Counted from the stretch's first letter, positions 19,449-28,329 are shown. The stretch is 64,000 nt of DNA from Pseudomonadota bacterium (GCA_021787435.1 JAJYLY010000004.1:62001-126000), one strand, 5' to 3'. Notes: a model not told the origin generated them from the letters alone. Numbers and translations: made by a program.

Positions 19449-20699
19449 TTAATCTAACCGTGGCTCTATACCGCGAATGTCCCTGGAAGAAACCACGGCC
19501 AAGAGCTTATTTTCAGCGTCGAGGATAGGAATGGCACGAAAGTCATAGCGGGTAAACATCGCCACTGCATCGTTCAAGGTATCCTCAGGGTTTAAGCTAA
19601 TGATATTTTCGACCATTATTTCTTTCAGCAATTGCTCTGGTTCAGCTGCTAACAGTTCTCGAAAATCGACAATCCCCTTCAGAGTATCCAGTTTGTCGGT
19701 GACATAGACATACATAATTACATCCATGTTTCGCGCGATTTGTCTAAAGTCTGTTAAGACTTCATCGACCTTCGTTGATGCTGGCATTTTTATGAATTTC
19801 TGAGTGGAAAACAAAAGAATATTTTCATCATGATGGTCAATGATGTTCTGTATTTTTATAGCGCTGTCCTTATTAATCATTTTTAGCAACTCGTCAGCTT
19901 CTGCAGAAGGTAATGCAGCCAGAATGACTGCAGCCTGAGCAGGGCTTCTGGCTTCGATCAGTTGGGCTGCCTGTCGCTTTTCCATCGAACGAATAAGCTC
20001 ACGTTGAACCCGCGGCTCCACCTCTTCCAGTGTTTCAGATGCTTGTTCCGGTTCCAGTTCTTTGAAAACTGCTATCCGTTGATCGCCATCCAATTCTTCC
20101 AGAATATCCGCCAAATCGACTGGATGGATATCGCTGATGTTCTCTTTGAGTACATTAAGTTTGACGTGTCCCTTGAAGGTGTCGATACGTTCTGGCAGTT
20201 GCTGGACATACATCCAGGAAATCATTGCATCTTCTTTTCTTTGTCTGGATAACCAACCGGCCAGGCTCTTTAGCCCCATGCGACGAAGCAGGCGTCGTCT
20301 GCTTATGTCGACTTCGCTCACATATAACTTGTCACCCTGAAAATTGAGGCTGATATCATAGATAACTTCAACTTCATGACCATCCATATCAAGAATTTTC
20401 TTGTCGAGGATGTGTGAACGAAGCAGTATCGCCCCCTCGGCAGGCAAACGCTCATATTCAACCGGATCAATCACGTCAAATACGATTTCCGTGTTTGAAA
20501 TCAGAGTCAGTTTATCCAGTGGCAACAATAATGATGGATAGCCAAACGAACGGCTGACGACGAAATGAGTAACCTCGGGAAATTTTCCCGTTTCAACGAT
20601 TACCATGTCGCTCAAACTGCCAATCTTTTGGCTTATCAGATAGACCTTGCGGCCGATAATCTCACTGAGAAAAAATTTACGTTCCAGTATGGTGATCAT
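19449..20699 (-). CDS. PRC-barrel / MgtE N-domain / CBS-pair soluble protein
   Basis: A 416-residue protein without membrane segments. Residues about 1-150 look like a PRC-barrel (FFLSEIIGRKVYLIS at the start). Residues about 190-290 match the helical MgtE_N superhelix (HPVDLADILEELDGDQR, then EPRVQRELIRSMEKRQA). Residues about 300-415 form a CBS pair ending MFTRYDFRAIPILD. In MgtE channels these N and CBS domains sense Mg2+ and gate the pore, but the MgtE channel domain is absent here. It is the last gene of the porin/Nramp-like operon, 10 bases after a tiny membrane protein, so it may regulate that carrier. Confidence 0.85.
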   Translation of the reverse strand: MITILERKFFLSEIIGRKVYLISQKIGSLSDMVIVETGKFPEVTHFVVSRSFGYPSLLLPLDKLTLISNTEIVFDVIDPVEYERLPAEGAILLRSHILDKKILDMDGHEVEVIYDISLNFQGDKLYVSEVDISRRRLLRRMGLKSLAGWLSRQRKEDAMISWMYVQQLPERIDTFKGHVKLNVLKENISDIHPVDLADILEELDGDQRIAVFKELEPEQASETLEEVEPRVQRELIRSMEKRQAAQLIEARSPAQAAVILAALPSAEADELLKMINKDSAIKIQNIIDHHDENILLFSTQKFIKMPASTKVDEVLTDFRQIARNMDVIMYVYVTDKLDTLKGIVDFRELLAAEPEQLLKEIMVENIISLNPEDTLNDAVAMFTRYDFRAIPILDAENKLLAVVSSRDIRGIEPRLD

Positions 20700-20709
20700 G
20701 GGTTATCTC

Positions 20710-20883
20710 TCACTTCAGCATTAACAAAAACTTGTAAAGGATCAGGCTGACCAGTACAAAAAGATAAATTCGCAGAGATAACAGCGATATCTTGACGGCT
20801 CGCGACATTTCGATGTGCGGCTTACTGTAGCGCTGATTGATTTCCCGAATTTTTGCAGTAAAGTGGCGAAGGGTTGATAACAT
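20710..20883 (-). CDS. Tiny single-span membrane protein
   Basis: A 57-residue protein with a basic N-terminal half and one hydrophobic helix at about 33-55 near the C-terminus. No family recognised. The ATG at 20883 has GGAGA about 6 bases upstream, better than an in-frame TTG at 20901. It sits 14 bases after the Nramp-like gene and 10 bases before the CBS protein gene, so it is a member of this operon and could be a small accessory subunit of the carrier. That role is inference from position only. Confidence 0.65.
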   Translation of the reverse strand: MLSTLRHFTAKIREINQRYSKPHIEMSRAVKISLLSLRIYLFVLVSLILYKFLLMLK

Positions 20884-20897
20884 GTCTTTCTCTCCGA

Positions 20898-22166
20898 TCA
20901 ATGGAATATATTAGGGAACATCACGCTGATACCGTACAGCGTCGACAAAATCACGATAGAGATAACAATAAAACCCGAGATCAAATTTTGACTGGTGGTG
21001 TTGCAGTACTCCCCCATGTGCTTTTTGTCATTCAACAGCAAAATCAGGAACACCAGTGCGGCCGGCAGCAGGGTGACAGCCACCACCTGAACAAACAAGG
21101 TGATCATCACCAGCGGGGCACCCGGAATCAGCACTACCAGGCCGGAGGTGGCCAAAGCAAAAAAGTAGATGAAATAGAACCAGGGGGCTTCCTTGATTTT
21201 TGTATTCAATGTGTGCGCCCAGCCAAATATTTCGCCAAAGGCCCATGAACTTGCAAGCGAGATACAAATCGCTCCGAGCAGGCCGGCATCAAAAAGGCCA
21301 ATAGCCATGAAGGCACCCACATAGTGATTGGTGTGCATCAGTTGTTCGGCAGCCTGTGATGCGTCATCGATATTGACGCCTTTCAAGACGGTGCCCGTTA
21401 CAATAACAATAAAGATCGCCACTACAACCGTTAAAACAGCACCTAACAGGGTATCGAACTTTCCCCAGGGAATATCCTTTTCCTGCATCCCTTTATCGAC
21501 TACCGCGCTTTGCTGGAAGAACAGCATCCAGGGGGCAATGGTGGTGCCGATATTGGCCATCAGTATGAAAAACAGCTCTCCGTTGAAGCCGCCCGGAAAG
21601 TTTGGTATCAAACCGTTGCCGATGATGTCAGAAACTGACGGGTTCACCATGAACGCGCCTGGAATATAAATGAGGTTTAATGCGCAGAACATCATGGTTA
21701 TTTTTTCCCATGTCCAGTAACGACCATTCAACATGATCATTCCCATCAAGGCTACGACGCTAAGAACCGTCAACCAGGGGGGTACGCCGAAGATGTGCAA
21801 CGCAGAAGTCATACCGACGAACTCGGTGACTAGAGTCAACCAGTCCAGAATCATCAGATCGATCAGTGAAAACCAGCCCCAGAACGCACCGAAACCGTGG
21901 AAAATTGCTTCGGCATGTCCGCGCTTGGTGACCACACCCAATCGCACTGTCATTTCCTGCACGTAGTAGGCGACAGGAATCAGGATTAACAGGAACCAGA
22001 TCAGGTTGTAGCCATACTTTGCGCCGGTAGCCGCATAAGTAGTGATACCTCCGGCATCATTGTCGGCGATCATCACCACGAGGCCCGGGCCGGCGATGAC
22101 CAGGTAGAGTTGGACGGCCTTCGAGTATTTTCGAAATTTGTAATAGAGTTTGGAGAAAATATTCAT
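20898..22166 (-). CDS. Nramp-related divalent cation transporter with altered metal site
   Basis: A 422-residue inner-membrane protein of about 11 helices in the Nramp/LeuT fold. The usual helix-1 DPGN motif is DAGG here (residues 37-40 in IADNDAGGITTY), keeping the Asp but losing the Asn. The helix-6 MPH motif, whose Met binds soft transition metals, is APW (211-213, in TTIAPWMLFFQQS). Loss of that Met is known to relax selectivity toward Mg2+ and Ca2+, and Nramp-related Mg2+ transporters exist. I infer Mg2+ or a similar hard cation. It lies 81 bp downstream of a porin gene. Confidence 0.85.
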   Translation of the reverse strand: MNIFSKLYYKFRKYSKAVQLYLVIAGPGLVVMIADNDAGGITTYAATGAKYGYNLIWFLLILIPVAYYVQEMTVRLGVVTKRGHAEAIFHGFGAFWGWFSLIDLMILDWLTLVTEFVGMTSALHIFGVPPWLTVLSVVALMGMIMLNGRYWTWEKITMMFCALNLIYIPGAFMVNPSVSDIIGNGLIPNFPGGFNGELFFILMANIGTTIAPWMLFFQQSAVVDKGMQEKDIPWGKFDTLLGAVLTVVVAIFIVIVTGTVLKGVNIDDASQAAEQLMHTNHYVGAFMAIGLFDAGLLGAICISLASSWAFGEIFGWAHTLNTKIKEAPWFYFIYFFALATSGLVVLIPGAPLVMITLFVQVVAVTLLPAALVFLILLLNDKKHMGEYCNTTSQNLISGFIVISIVILSTLYGISVMFPNIFH

Positions 22167-22247
22167 CTTTTAATACCGGCTGGTTAGTGAGCGATATGCT
22201 TTGCTTGAATCATAAACATTCATATATACAGTTGCTTTGGCATGGAG

Positions 22248-23657
22248 TTAAAACTCCTTGTGCAGGCGTGCCCCGAAAAACGAGATGGGCCCCCGGTCCC
22301 TGTTGTAGGCCGGATTGACGACATACTGGTAGTCCAAGGTCAGGAACAGATGATCGAGTCCGGATATGGCATGGGAATAATAGCTTTCCATGATCTTCTC
22401 AAAGCCGTAATGCGGCAGCTTTCCGTCGCCTATCAGGATGCCCATGCCGCCTGCGGCAAAATAATTGCGCGCGGCACTGGACAGGCCGTTGGCAACGACC
22501 GCAATGCCCGCTGTGTCGTCATTTTGTCCCCATCGGTTGCCTTTGAGCGACAGGCCCGTTGCGACAGACCGGTTGATTTCGGTAAAGTCGTAGGCTTCGT
22601 TGCTGCCCTGGTTCGCGCTGGCGCGTGCAAATGCGCCAAGGTCGGAAGCGATCTCCTGCTCCAGGTTCAGGGCAAATCCGGAGTTCGAGCTGCCGCGCCG
22701 GACAAGCGAAGTGTCGGGCGTGCTGTTGGTTTGCAAAGCCAGCTGCAAGGCAGCGTTGTAACTGCCCATTTTTCCCTGATTGACGAAACCCAGCAGTTTC
22801 AATTTGCCGGGATGCCCGGCCAGTTGGTGTCGCTCCTCCAGTTCACCCACCCATTCGTGCTGTGCAAATGTATGATCCAGCACCGTGGTATTGGGGATGG
22901 TCGAAAGATCGAAGAATCCGCCGCGCACTGTCCACCGCGACACTGTCCATTCGACGGAGGCGCCCTTGGTATAGCCCCATGCGTCAGCTGCATAGTCGAA
23001 TGCGCCCGAATCCACGATGGCCCAGTTGAAAAAATCGGAACGCGGATCATGCGCGTAGGCATTGGTGTCGAAGATGTCCACCACGGAAAATTTGCCTATT
23101 GTCAGTATCACATTGTCGGCAGTCTGGGTACGGGCCACCTGGTTGGCGGCAGCCGGGATGCTCTGTTCTTCCCCGCCCAGGTTGAAGACCTGCCGGTAAA
23201 ATACGCGCGGCAGGCGCAGGTAGGGGGTATTAGCACCCACCTTGTAGGCTTCCCCGCTCGGGAAGCCTGCGACCCCCAGCGTGTTGCTGAGGCCAAATCC
23301 CTGATCGATTTCCGGATTGATCCAAATCTCCCCGCTGCCAAGACGGATGCCGGAAAAAAGCGTGATGTCCGTGGTCTCGGCGTTATTGTTGTTGGCCTTT
23401 AGACTGTTCTGTCCCTGGTAGGGCGAATTGAAGCCGGAGTGGGACTGATAGACGAAGGTCGACTGGCCATATGTTTCCCATGTTTCTGGCGCAATGGCTG
23501 CAGCAGTTAAAACTTGAGCACCCGGCGGATCTTCGATTGCACCATTGTTGCTGTTCGAAGATGCTGCGTCTTGTTTAGCTGATGATTCAGCCATTGCAAT
23601 ATGGGAAAAGCAGAAATAAGACCCGGATAGCAAAACAGCTATGATCTGACGCATCAT
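22248..23657 (-). CDS. OprB-type outer-membrane porin
   Basis: A 469-residue protein with a signal peptide (MMRQIIAVLLSG to a likely AMA cleavage site) followed by a barrel ending in the aromatic-rich FFGARLHKEF; the C-terminal Phe is typical of outer-membrane barrels. The body resembles carbohydrate-selective OprB porins (LPHYGFEKIMESYYS and LFLTLDYQYVVNP). The ATG at 23657 has AAGGTG upstream. The frame stays open without a stop to 24041, and an ATG at 24026 has an excellent GGAGG site, so a longer form is possible. As first gene of a metal operon it may pass cations rather than sugars. Confidence 0.8.
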   Translation of the reverse strand: MMRQIIAVLLSGSYFCFSHIAMAESSAKQDAASSNSNNGAIEDPPGAQVLTAAAIAPETWETYGQSTFVYQSHSGFNSPYQGQNSLKANNNNAETTDITLFSGIRLGSGEIWINPEIDQGFGLSNTLGVAGFPSGEAYKVGANTPYLRLPRVFYRQVFNLGGEEQSIPAAANQVARTQTADNVILTIGKFSVVDIFDTNAYAHDPRSDFFNWAIVDSGAFDYAADAWGYTKGASVEWTVSRWTVRGGFFDLSTIPNTTVLDHTFAQHEWVGELEERHQLAGHPGKLKLLGFVNQGKMGSYNAALQLALQTNSTPDTSLVRRGSSNSGFALNLEQEIASDLGAFARASANQGSNEAYDFTEINRSVATGLSLKGNRWGQNDDTAGIAVVANGLSSAARNYFAAGGMGILIGDGKLPHYGFEKIMESYYSHAISGLDHLFLTLDYQYVVNPAYNRDRGPISFFGARLHKEF

Positions 23658-24240
23658 AACACCTTGGTAATATCCAGCTTGATTAGGCATGGCCCTGCAC
23701 AGCTTTGAAATTAACAGCCTTGGATAATATTTCGTAAAGATTGCGACAACATTACCATCTGTTTTCAAAAAGTGGGCAAGGCGGCTTACTGCTTCAAGCA
23801 AGCATGGCCGCAGTGCAGACAGGTTTTCTGGTGACTTCGGATTGACAGACGCGTTGATAGGATGGTCGCGACGAAACACGGCCATATCTTTATTCAACAC
23901 ATTTTTAGCAAGTTGAAGAGTCCCGCTTGACAGTGCTGCGGCCTGAAATGCTTCTACTTTTCTTGCCACGCCCCAGACGTAGACAAGGTGGCCCTCTTGA
24001 TTTTTAATCCAACGATTGAACAGCATGATACGCCTCCACAAAGCTGTGAAATTTAGCTTGAGGGCGGAAACGGATTCGTATAGGAAACGTTCATCGCCCA
24101 GATGGCGGCGCGAACTATATGGTGAACGCGCTGCCCCGTTTTTGAATCAACGGGACAGCGGCATGAGGCTAACTCAGGGCGTACTCGTCGATTCAGCTTT
24201 TAGATCGACTGCAAGGTTCCATGGTTAGCTCCTGAAAATG
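23658..24240 (-). other. Long structured leader with open frame upstream of the porin
   Basis: This 580-bp stretch before the porin has two parts. The distal part (24240 down to about 24030) is rich in inverted repeats: a roughly 11-bp stem around 24132-24160 (CTGTCCCGTT against AACGGGGCAG), a GTCGAT/ATCGAC hairpin, and a GCTAAC/GTTAGC closing stem. The proximal part is a frame starting at ATG 24026 with GGAGG, continuous with the porin through 123 codons. It may be a regulatory leader with leader peptide, or an N-terminal extension. I compared it with M-box and yybP-ykoY riboswitch sequence features from memory and found no convincing match. Confidence 0.45.
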
Positions 24241-24300
24241 AGAAGGCCGCATTGTATAGATCTGGGTTGGCTGTGGCAAGTGGAATTATAAAAAATATTC

Positions 24301-24355
24301 TATATTTTTTACGATTTAATCTTTAATATAATGAATTAATTCGTAAAAATATATA
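24301..24355. promoter_or_regulatory. Extended AT-rich inverted repeat around a consensus -10
   Basis: Left arm 24301-24320 (TATATTTTTTACGATTTAAT) and right arm 24335-24355 are reverse complements apart from one extra T and one mismatch. Between them lies a perfect TATAAT at 24327-24332, reading toward the CsoR-family gene at 24393. This looks like an operator-promoter for that regulator. It is unlike the G/C-tract operators usual for CsoR/RcnR proteins. Confidence 0.55.
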
Positions 24356-24392
24356 TCCTATCCAGGTGGATGTGATATATCATGCGCAGACC

Positions 24393-24662
24393 ATGACAGA
24401 ACACACCGCACATCCCGACATAATCAAACGGCTCAAACGGGCACAAGGCCACCTTAGTAGCATACTCACAATGCTAAAGGAGGAGCGAGGTTGTCTGGAA
24501 ATTGCGCAACAATTACAAGCTGTCGAAAAAGCAATCTGCAATGCCAAGAAAAACTTGGTGCATGATCACATCGACCACTGTCTCGACCAGTCTGTTCGGA
24601 AAGGTGCTGGCAGCGTGGATAACACCATTCGTGAGTTCAAGGAAATCACCAAATACCTTTAG
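24393..24662 (+). CDS. CsoR/RcnR-family metal-sensing repressor (DmeR-like)
   Basis: An 89-residue all-helical DUF156 protein starting MTEHTAHPDIIKRLKRAQGH. The metal-site positions are Cys in ERGCLEIAQQ and His-x3-Cys in DHIDHCL, the Cys-His-Cys pattern of Cu(I)-sensing CsoR; N-terminal histidines could add Ni/Co-type ligands as in InrS. It directly precedes a broken dmeF-type cation efflux gene, which is the classic dmeRF arrangement, so it was probably the repressor of that pump for Co/Ni. The exact metal is uncertain. A longer start at GTG 24366 is possible but less typical. Confidence 0.85.
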   Translation: MTEHTAHPDIIKRLKRAQGHLSSILTMLKEERGCLEIAQQLQAVEKAICNAKKNLVHDHIDHCLDQSVRKGAGSVDNTIREFKEITKYL

Positions 24663-24705
24663 GAATTTTGCTCAAGCAGAACAGTTCATATTCAACGGGT
24701 TCATC

Positions 24706-25026
24706 ATGAATGATTTATACGATGCACCATTTGGGACGACTGACCATGACCCCATCTTGTGGGGAGAAGATCACGACAAGAATGAGCGTAAGGGATGGGG
24801 TGTAATTGCTCTTTGTAGTGCGATGATGGCTATAGAGATTATTGTCGGCCATCTGATCGGTTAGCTGGCATTGGCAACCAGATGGCTTGCATATATCCAC
24901 CCATGCTGGCGCGGTGTTGATTGCGGCACTTGCCCTATACCTGTGCCAGAAAGCATGCCAATGATCCACGCTTCGATTTTGGAACCGGCAAACTGGGCGA
25001 CCTCGCAGGGTTTTTTATCGCGGCCT
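24706..25026 (+). pseudogene. Remnant of a dmeF-type cation diffusion facilitator gene
   Basis: The first 52 codons (from ATG 24706) read like the start of DmeF-type CDF pumps (KNERKGWGVIALCSAMMAIE, then IIVGHLIG) and then hit TAG near 24862. The homology continues in other frames: DGLHISTHAGAVLIAALALY, the metal-site helix and next segment, at about 24883-24945, and then RKHANDPRFDFGTGKLGDLAG at about 24949-25014. At least three frame disruptions are needed, and the match stops where the dnaJ 3' end begins. The metal sensor upstream is intact. Confidence 0.85.
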
Positions 25027-25031
25027 TGAAA

Positions 25032-26168
25032 TCATTGCCCGAAAAAGTCTTTGACCTTGTTCATCCAGGATTTGGCACGTGGATTGTGATGAGCGCTGTT
25101 CTGTTCGTTGATGCTCTCGAATTCGCGCAGCAGTTCCTTCTGACGGTCGGTCAGATTGACCGGCGTTTCCACAATTACATGGCAGTGCAGATCACCGTGC
25201 GATGAACTCCTCACGCCCTTGATGCCCTTGCCGCGCAGACGGAAGACCTTGCCGCTTTGCGTCTCGGCAGGAATCTTGATATGCGCCTTGCCATCCAGCG
25301 TCGGGATTTCGATTTCGCCGCCCAGTGCCGCAGTGCTGAAGCTGATCGGCATTTCGCAGTGCAAATCGTTATGGTCGCGCTGGAACACCGCATGCGCCTT
25401 GACGTGGATCACCACATACAAATCACCGGATGGCCCGCCATTGACCCCGTGTTCTCCCTCGCCCGACAAGCGGATGCGATCGTCGTTGTCCACGCCAGGT
25501 GGAATTTTCACCGCCAGCGTCTTGTGCTGCTTGATGCGGCCGCTGCCGTTGCAGGACTTGCAAGGCGAAGAGATCATCTTGCCGCTGCCGTGGCAGCGTG
25601 GGCAGGTCTGCTGGATGGAGAAGAATCCCTGTTGCATGCGCACTTGGCCGTGCCCGCCGCAGGTTGTGCAAGTGACAGGCGTGGTGCCGGGTTTTGCACC
25701 CGAACCGTGGCAGGTTTCGCATTCTTCCATGGTCGGCACGCGTATCTGTGTCTCGGTGCCGCGCGCTGCCTGTTCCAGCGTGATCTCGAGGTTGTAGCGC
25801 AGATCAGCGCCGCGTTGCACATTGTTGCGTCCGCCACCACTTCCGCGTCCGCCACCGAAGATGTCGCCGAAGATATCGGAAAAATCGAATCCCTGTGCGC
25901 CGGCGCCCGCGCCAAACGGACTTCCTCCACCCATGCCGCCAGCTTCAAAGGCTGCGTGACCATACTGGTCATATGCCGCGCGCTTCTGGCCATCGGACAG
26001 AGTCTCGTAAGCTTCCTTGGCTTCCTTGAAGTGTTCTTCAGCCTTCGGGTTGTCCGGATTGCGGTCGGGATGATGCTTCATCGCAAGCTTGCGATAAGCC
26101 TTCTTGATCTCGTCTTCCGAGGCATCACGATTGATGCCCAGCACTTCGTAGTAGTCTTTTTTGCTCAT
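25032..26168 (-). CDS. dnaJ: Chaperone protein DnaJ
   Basis: A 378-residue Hsp40. The J domain includes the HPD motif (KHHPDRN); it is followed by a Gly/Phe-rich linker, a zinc-binding region with four CxxCxGxG-type repeats ([32 protein letters not shown]) and the C-terminal substrate-binding domains. The frame is open further upstream, but [11 protein letters not shown] at 26168 is the family start. It is the third gene after grpE and dnaK, separated from dnaK by a 153-bp gap filled with heptamer repeats. Confidence 0.97.
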   Translation of the reverse strand: MSKKDYYEVLGINRDASEDEIKKAYRKLAMKHHPDRNPDNPKAEEHFKEAKEAYETLSDGQKRAAYDQYGHAAFEAGGMGGGSPFGAGAGAQGFDFSDIFGDIFGGGRGSGGGRNNVQRGADLRYNLEITLEQAARGTETQIRVPTMEECETCHGSGAKPGTTPVTCTTCGGHGQVRMQQGFFSIQQTCPRCHGSGKMISSPCKSCNGSGRIKQHKTLAVKIPPGVDNDDRIRLSGEGEHGVNGGPSGDLYVVIHVKAHAVFQRDHNDLHCEMPISFSTAALGGEIEIPTLDGKAHIKIPAETQSGKVFRLRGKGIKGVRSSSHGDLHCHVIVETPVNLTDRQKELLREFESINEQNSAHHNPRAKSWMNKVKDFFGQ

Positions 26169-26179
26169 AACTGATAATG

Positions 26180-26313
26180 GATCGAGGAGCGAGGATTGAG
26201 TCGCCTTGTGGCGAGCTCGTTCCATGCTCCTCTATCTTTGCTCCTGACTGATCTCGTTGTGTCGTAGAAACGGGGGATTAAGGCAGGCATTACTCAATCC
26301 TCAATCTCCAATC
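26180..26313. repeat. Inverted heptamer-repeat element between dnaK and dnaJ
   Basis: Three tandem heptamers at 26180-26200 (GATCGAG, GAGCGAG, GATTGAG) face three of the opposite sense at 26293-26313 (CTCAATC, CTCAATC, TCCAATC). The arms flank about 90 bases of CTCC-rich DNA and could pair into a long imperfect hairpin. The same heptamer family appears before trpF. Confidence 0.65.
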
Positions 26314-26321
26314 CTCGTTTC

Positions 26322-28238
26322 TTACTTCTGGTCCTTCACTTCGGTAAACTCGGCATCCACCACGTCGCCTTCTTCCTTGGAAGCCTCATGCGATGCTTCA
26401 GGACCCTGTGCCTTGGCCTGCTCGGCAGCGTACATCTTCTCGCCCAGCTTCTGCGCGGCTGTTGCCAATGCTTCCGACTTGGCTTCGATGGCGTCCCTGT
26501 CGTCGCCCTTGACCACTTCCTCTGCTTCCTTGAGTGCAGCTTCGATCGCGGATTTCTCGTCGGCTGCCAGTTGGTCGCCGTATTCCTTGAGCGATTTGTT
26601 GGTCGAGTGGATCAGCGCATCCAACTGGTTGCGTGCGGTCACGAGTTCCAATGCCTTCTTGTCGTCCTCTGCATGCGCCTCGGCATCGCGAACCATGCTT
26701 TCGATCTCGGCTTCGGAAAGTCCGGAACTGGCCTTGATCGTGATGTTCGCTTCCTTGTTAGTAGCCTTGTCCTTCGCAGACACATGCAGAATGCCGTTCG
26801 CATCGATGTTGAAGGTCACCTCGATCTGCGGCATGCCGCGGGGTGCTGGCGGAATATCCGATAAATTGAATTGGCCCAGGCTCTTGTTGCCCGAAGAGAC
26901 TTCGCGTTCGCCTTGCAGCACATGGATGGTCACCGCAGACTGGTTGTCATCTGCCGTGGAGAACACCTGTGATGCCTTGGTCGGTATCGTGGTGTTCTTT
27001 TTGATGAGCTTGGTCATCACGCCGCCCATGGTTTCGATGCCCAGCGACAAAGGGGTCACGTCGAGCAGCAGCACATCTTTCACTTCGCCCTGCAGTACAC
27101 CGCCCTGGATGGCGGCACCCACAGCCACAGCTTCATCCGGGTTCACGTCCTTGCGGGGTTCGCGACCGAAGAACTCCTTGACCTTTTCCTGAACCATGGG
27201 CATGCGGGTCTGACCGCCGACCAGAATTACGTCAGCGATGTCGGAGATGGAGATGCCGGCGTCCTTCATAGCGATTTTGCATGGCTCAATGGTGCGCGCA
27301 ATCAGATCATCCACCAGACTTTCCAGTTTGGCGCGGGTGATCTTTACGGCCAGATGCTTGGGGCCTGTGGCATCCGCCGTGATGTAAGGCAAATTGACTT
27401 CAGTCTGTTGCGCGCTTGACAGCTCGATCTTGGCTTTTTCTGCCGCATCCTTCAGGCGTTGCAATGCCAGCATGTCCTTTTTGAGATCGATGCCGGATTC
27501 CTTCTTGAATTCTTCGACCAGATACTCGATTACGCGCATGTCGAAATCTTCACCGCCCAGGAACGTGTCGCCGTTGGTGGACATGACCTCGAACTGATGC
27601 TCGCCTTCGATTTCGGCGATGTCGATGATGGAGATATCGAATGTGCCGCCACCCAGGTCATACACCGCAATTTTGCGATCGCCTTCCTGCTTGTCAAGGC
27701 CAAAGGCAAGAGCCGCTGCAGTCGGTTCGTTGATGATGCGCTTGACGTCCAGACCCGCGATGCGGCCGGCATCCTTGGTGGCTTGGCGCTGCGCATCGTT
27801 GAAATAGGCAGGCACGGTGATGACCGCCTCTGAGACGGACTCGCCCAGATAATCCTCGGCAGTCTTCTTCATTTTCATCAATATTTGTGCGGAAATTTCG
27901 GGTGCGGAGAATTCCTTGTCGCGCACCTTGATCCATGCGTCGCCATTCTTGGCTTTGACGATAGAGAAGGGCACCATGTCGATGTCTTTCTGCACCATTT
28001 TTTCGTCGAAACGGCGGCCGATCAGGCGCTTGACGCCATACAGCGTGTTCTTGGGGTTGGTCACGGCCTGGCGTTTGGCTGCTGCACCGACCAGGATTTC
28101 GCCATCTTCCATGTAGGCGATGATCGAAGGCGTGGTGCGGGCTCCCTCTGCGTTTTCGATGACCTTGGTCTTGCCGTTTTCCATGACCGCGACGCAAGAG
28201 TTGGTTGTGCCAAGATCAATACCGATAATTTTTCCCAT
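26322..28238 (-). CDS. dnaK: Chaperone protein DnaK (Hsp70)
   Basis: A 638-residue Hsp70 ATPase. The start [18 protein letters not shown] carries the first phosphate loop, [14 protein letters not shown] the second, and the substrate-binding domain follows a [13 protein letters not shown] linker. It ends in the acidic low-complexity tail typical of DnaK ([13 protein letters not shown]). The frame is open upstream of 28238, but AAAGGA and family alignment fix the start there. It has its own sigma-32 promoter in the gap behind grpE. Confidence 0.98.
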   Translation of the reverse strand: MGKIIGIDLGTTNSCVAVMENGKTKVIENAEGARTTPSIIAYMEDGEILVGAAAKRQAVTNPKNTLYGVKRLIGRRFDEKMVQKDIDMVPFSIVKAKNGDAWIKVRDKEFSAPEISAQILMKMKKTAEDYLGESVSEAVITVPAYFNDAQRQATKDAGRIAGLDVKRIINEPTAAALAFGLDKQEGDRKIAVYDLGGGTFDISIIDIAEIEGEHQFEVMSTNGDTFLGGEDFDMRVIEYLVEEFKKESGIDLKKDMLALQRLKDAAEKAKIELSSAQQTEVNLPYITADATGPKHLAVKITRAKLESLVDDLIARTIEPCKIAMKDAGISISDIADVILVGGQTRMPMVQEKVKEFFGREPRKDVNPDEAVAVGAAIQGGVLQGEVKDVLLLDVTPLSLGIETMGGVMTKLIKKNTTIPTKASQVFSTADDNQSAVTIHVLQGEREVSSGNKSLGQFNLSDIPPAPRGMPQIEVTFNIDANGILHVSAKDKATNKEANITIKASSGLSEAEIESMVRDAEAHAEDDKKALELVTARNQLDALIHSTNKSLKEYGDQLAADEKSAIEAALKEAEEVVKGDDRDAIEAKSEALATAAQKLGEKMYAAEQAKAQGPEASHEASKEEGDVVDAEFTEVKDQK

Positions 28239-28283
28239 GATGCCGATTCCTTTCAAAAGTTGAATTGTTCCGATGCCGCAGAA

Positions 28284-28311
28284 ATTGGGGATAGATGCCT
28301 CATATTTCAAG
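28284..28311 (-). promoter_or_regulatory. Sigma-32 heat-shock promoter of dnaK
   Basis: On the minus strand CTTGAAA (28311-28305) is followed after 14 bases by CCCCAAT (28290-28284), close to the sigma-32 consensus CTTGAAA-N13-15-CCCCAT. It lies about 45 bases upstream of the dnaK ATG. Confidence 0.8.
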
Positions 28312-28329
28312 TGCGAGCAATGAAATTAG

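Noticed and set aside
22242..23402. A 386-codon plus-strand open frame over the porin
   Set aside because: Antisense to a convincing porin with signal peptide and C-terminal Phe; no family signature.
24030..24240. M-box or yybP-ykoY riboswitch upstream of the porin
   Set aside because: Strong stems exist, but conserved motifs I know for these classes are not in the right order. Kept only as a structured leader.
25257..26174. A 305-codon frame opposite dnaJ
   Set aside because: Complete dnaJ with all motifs lies on the minus strand; this is its shadow.
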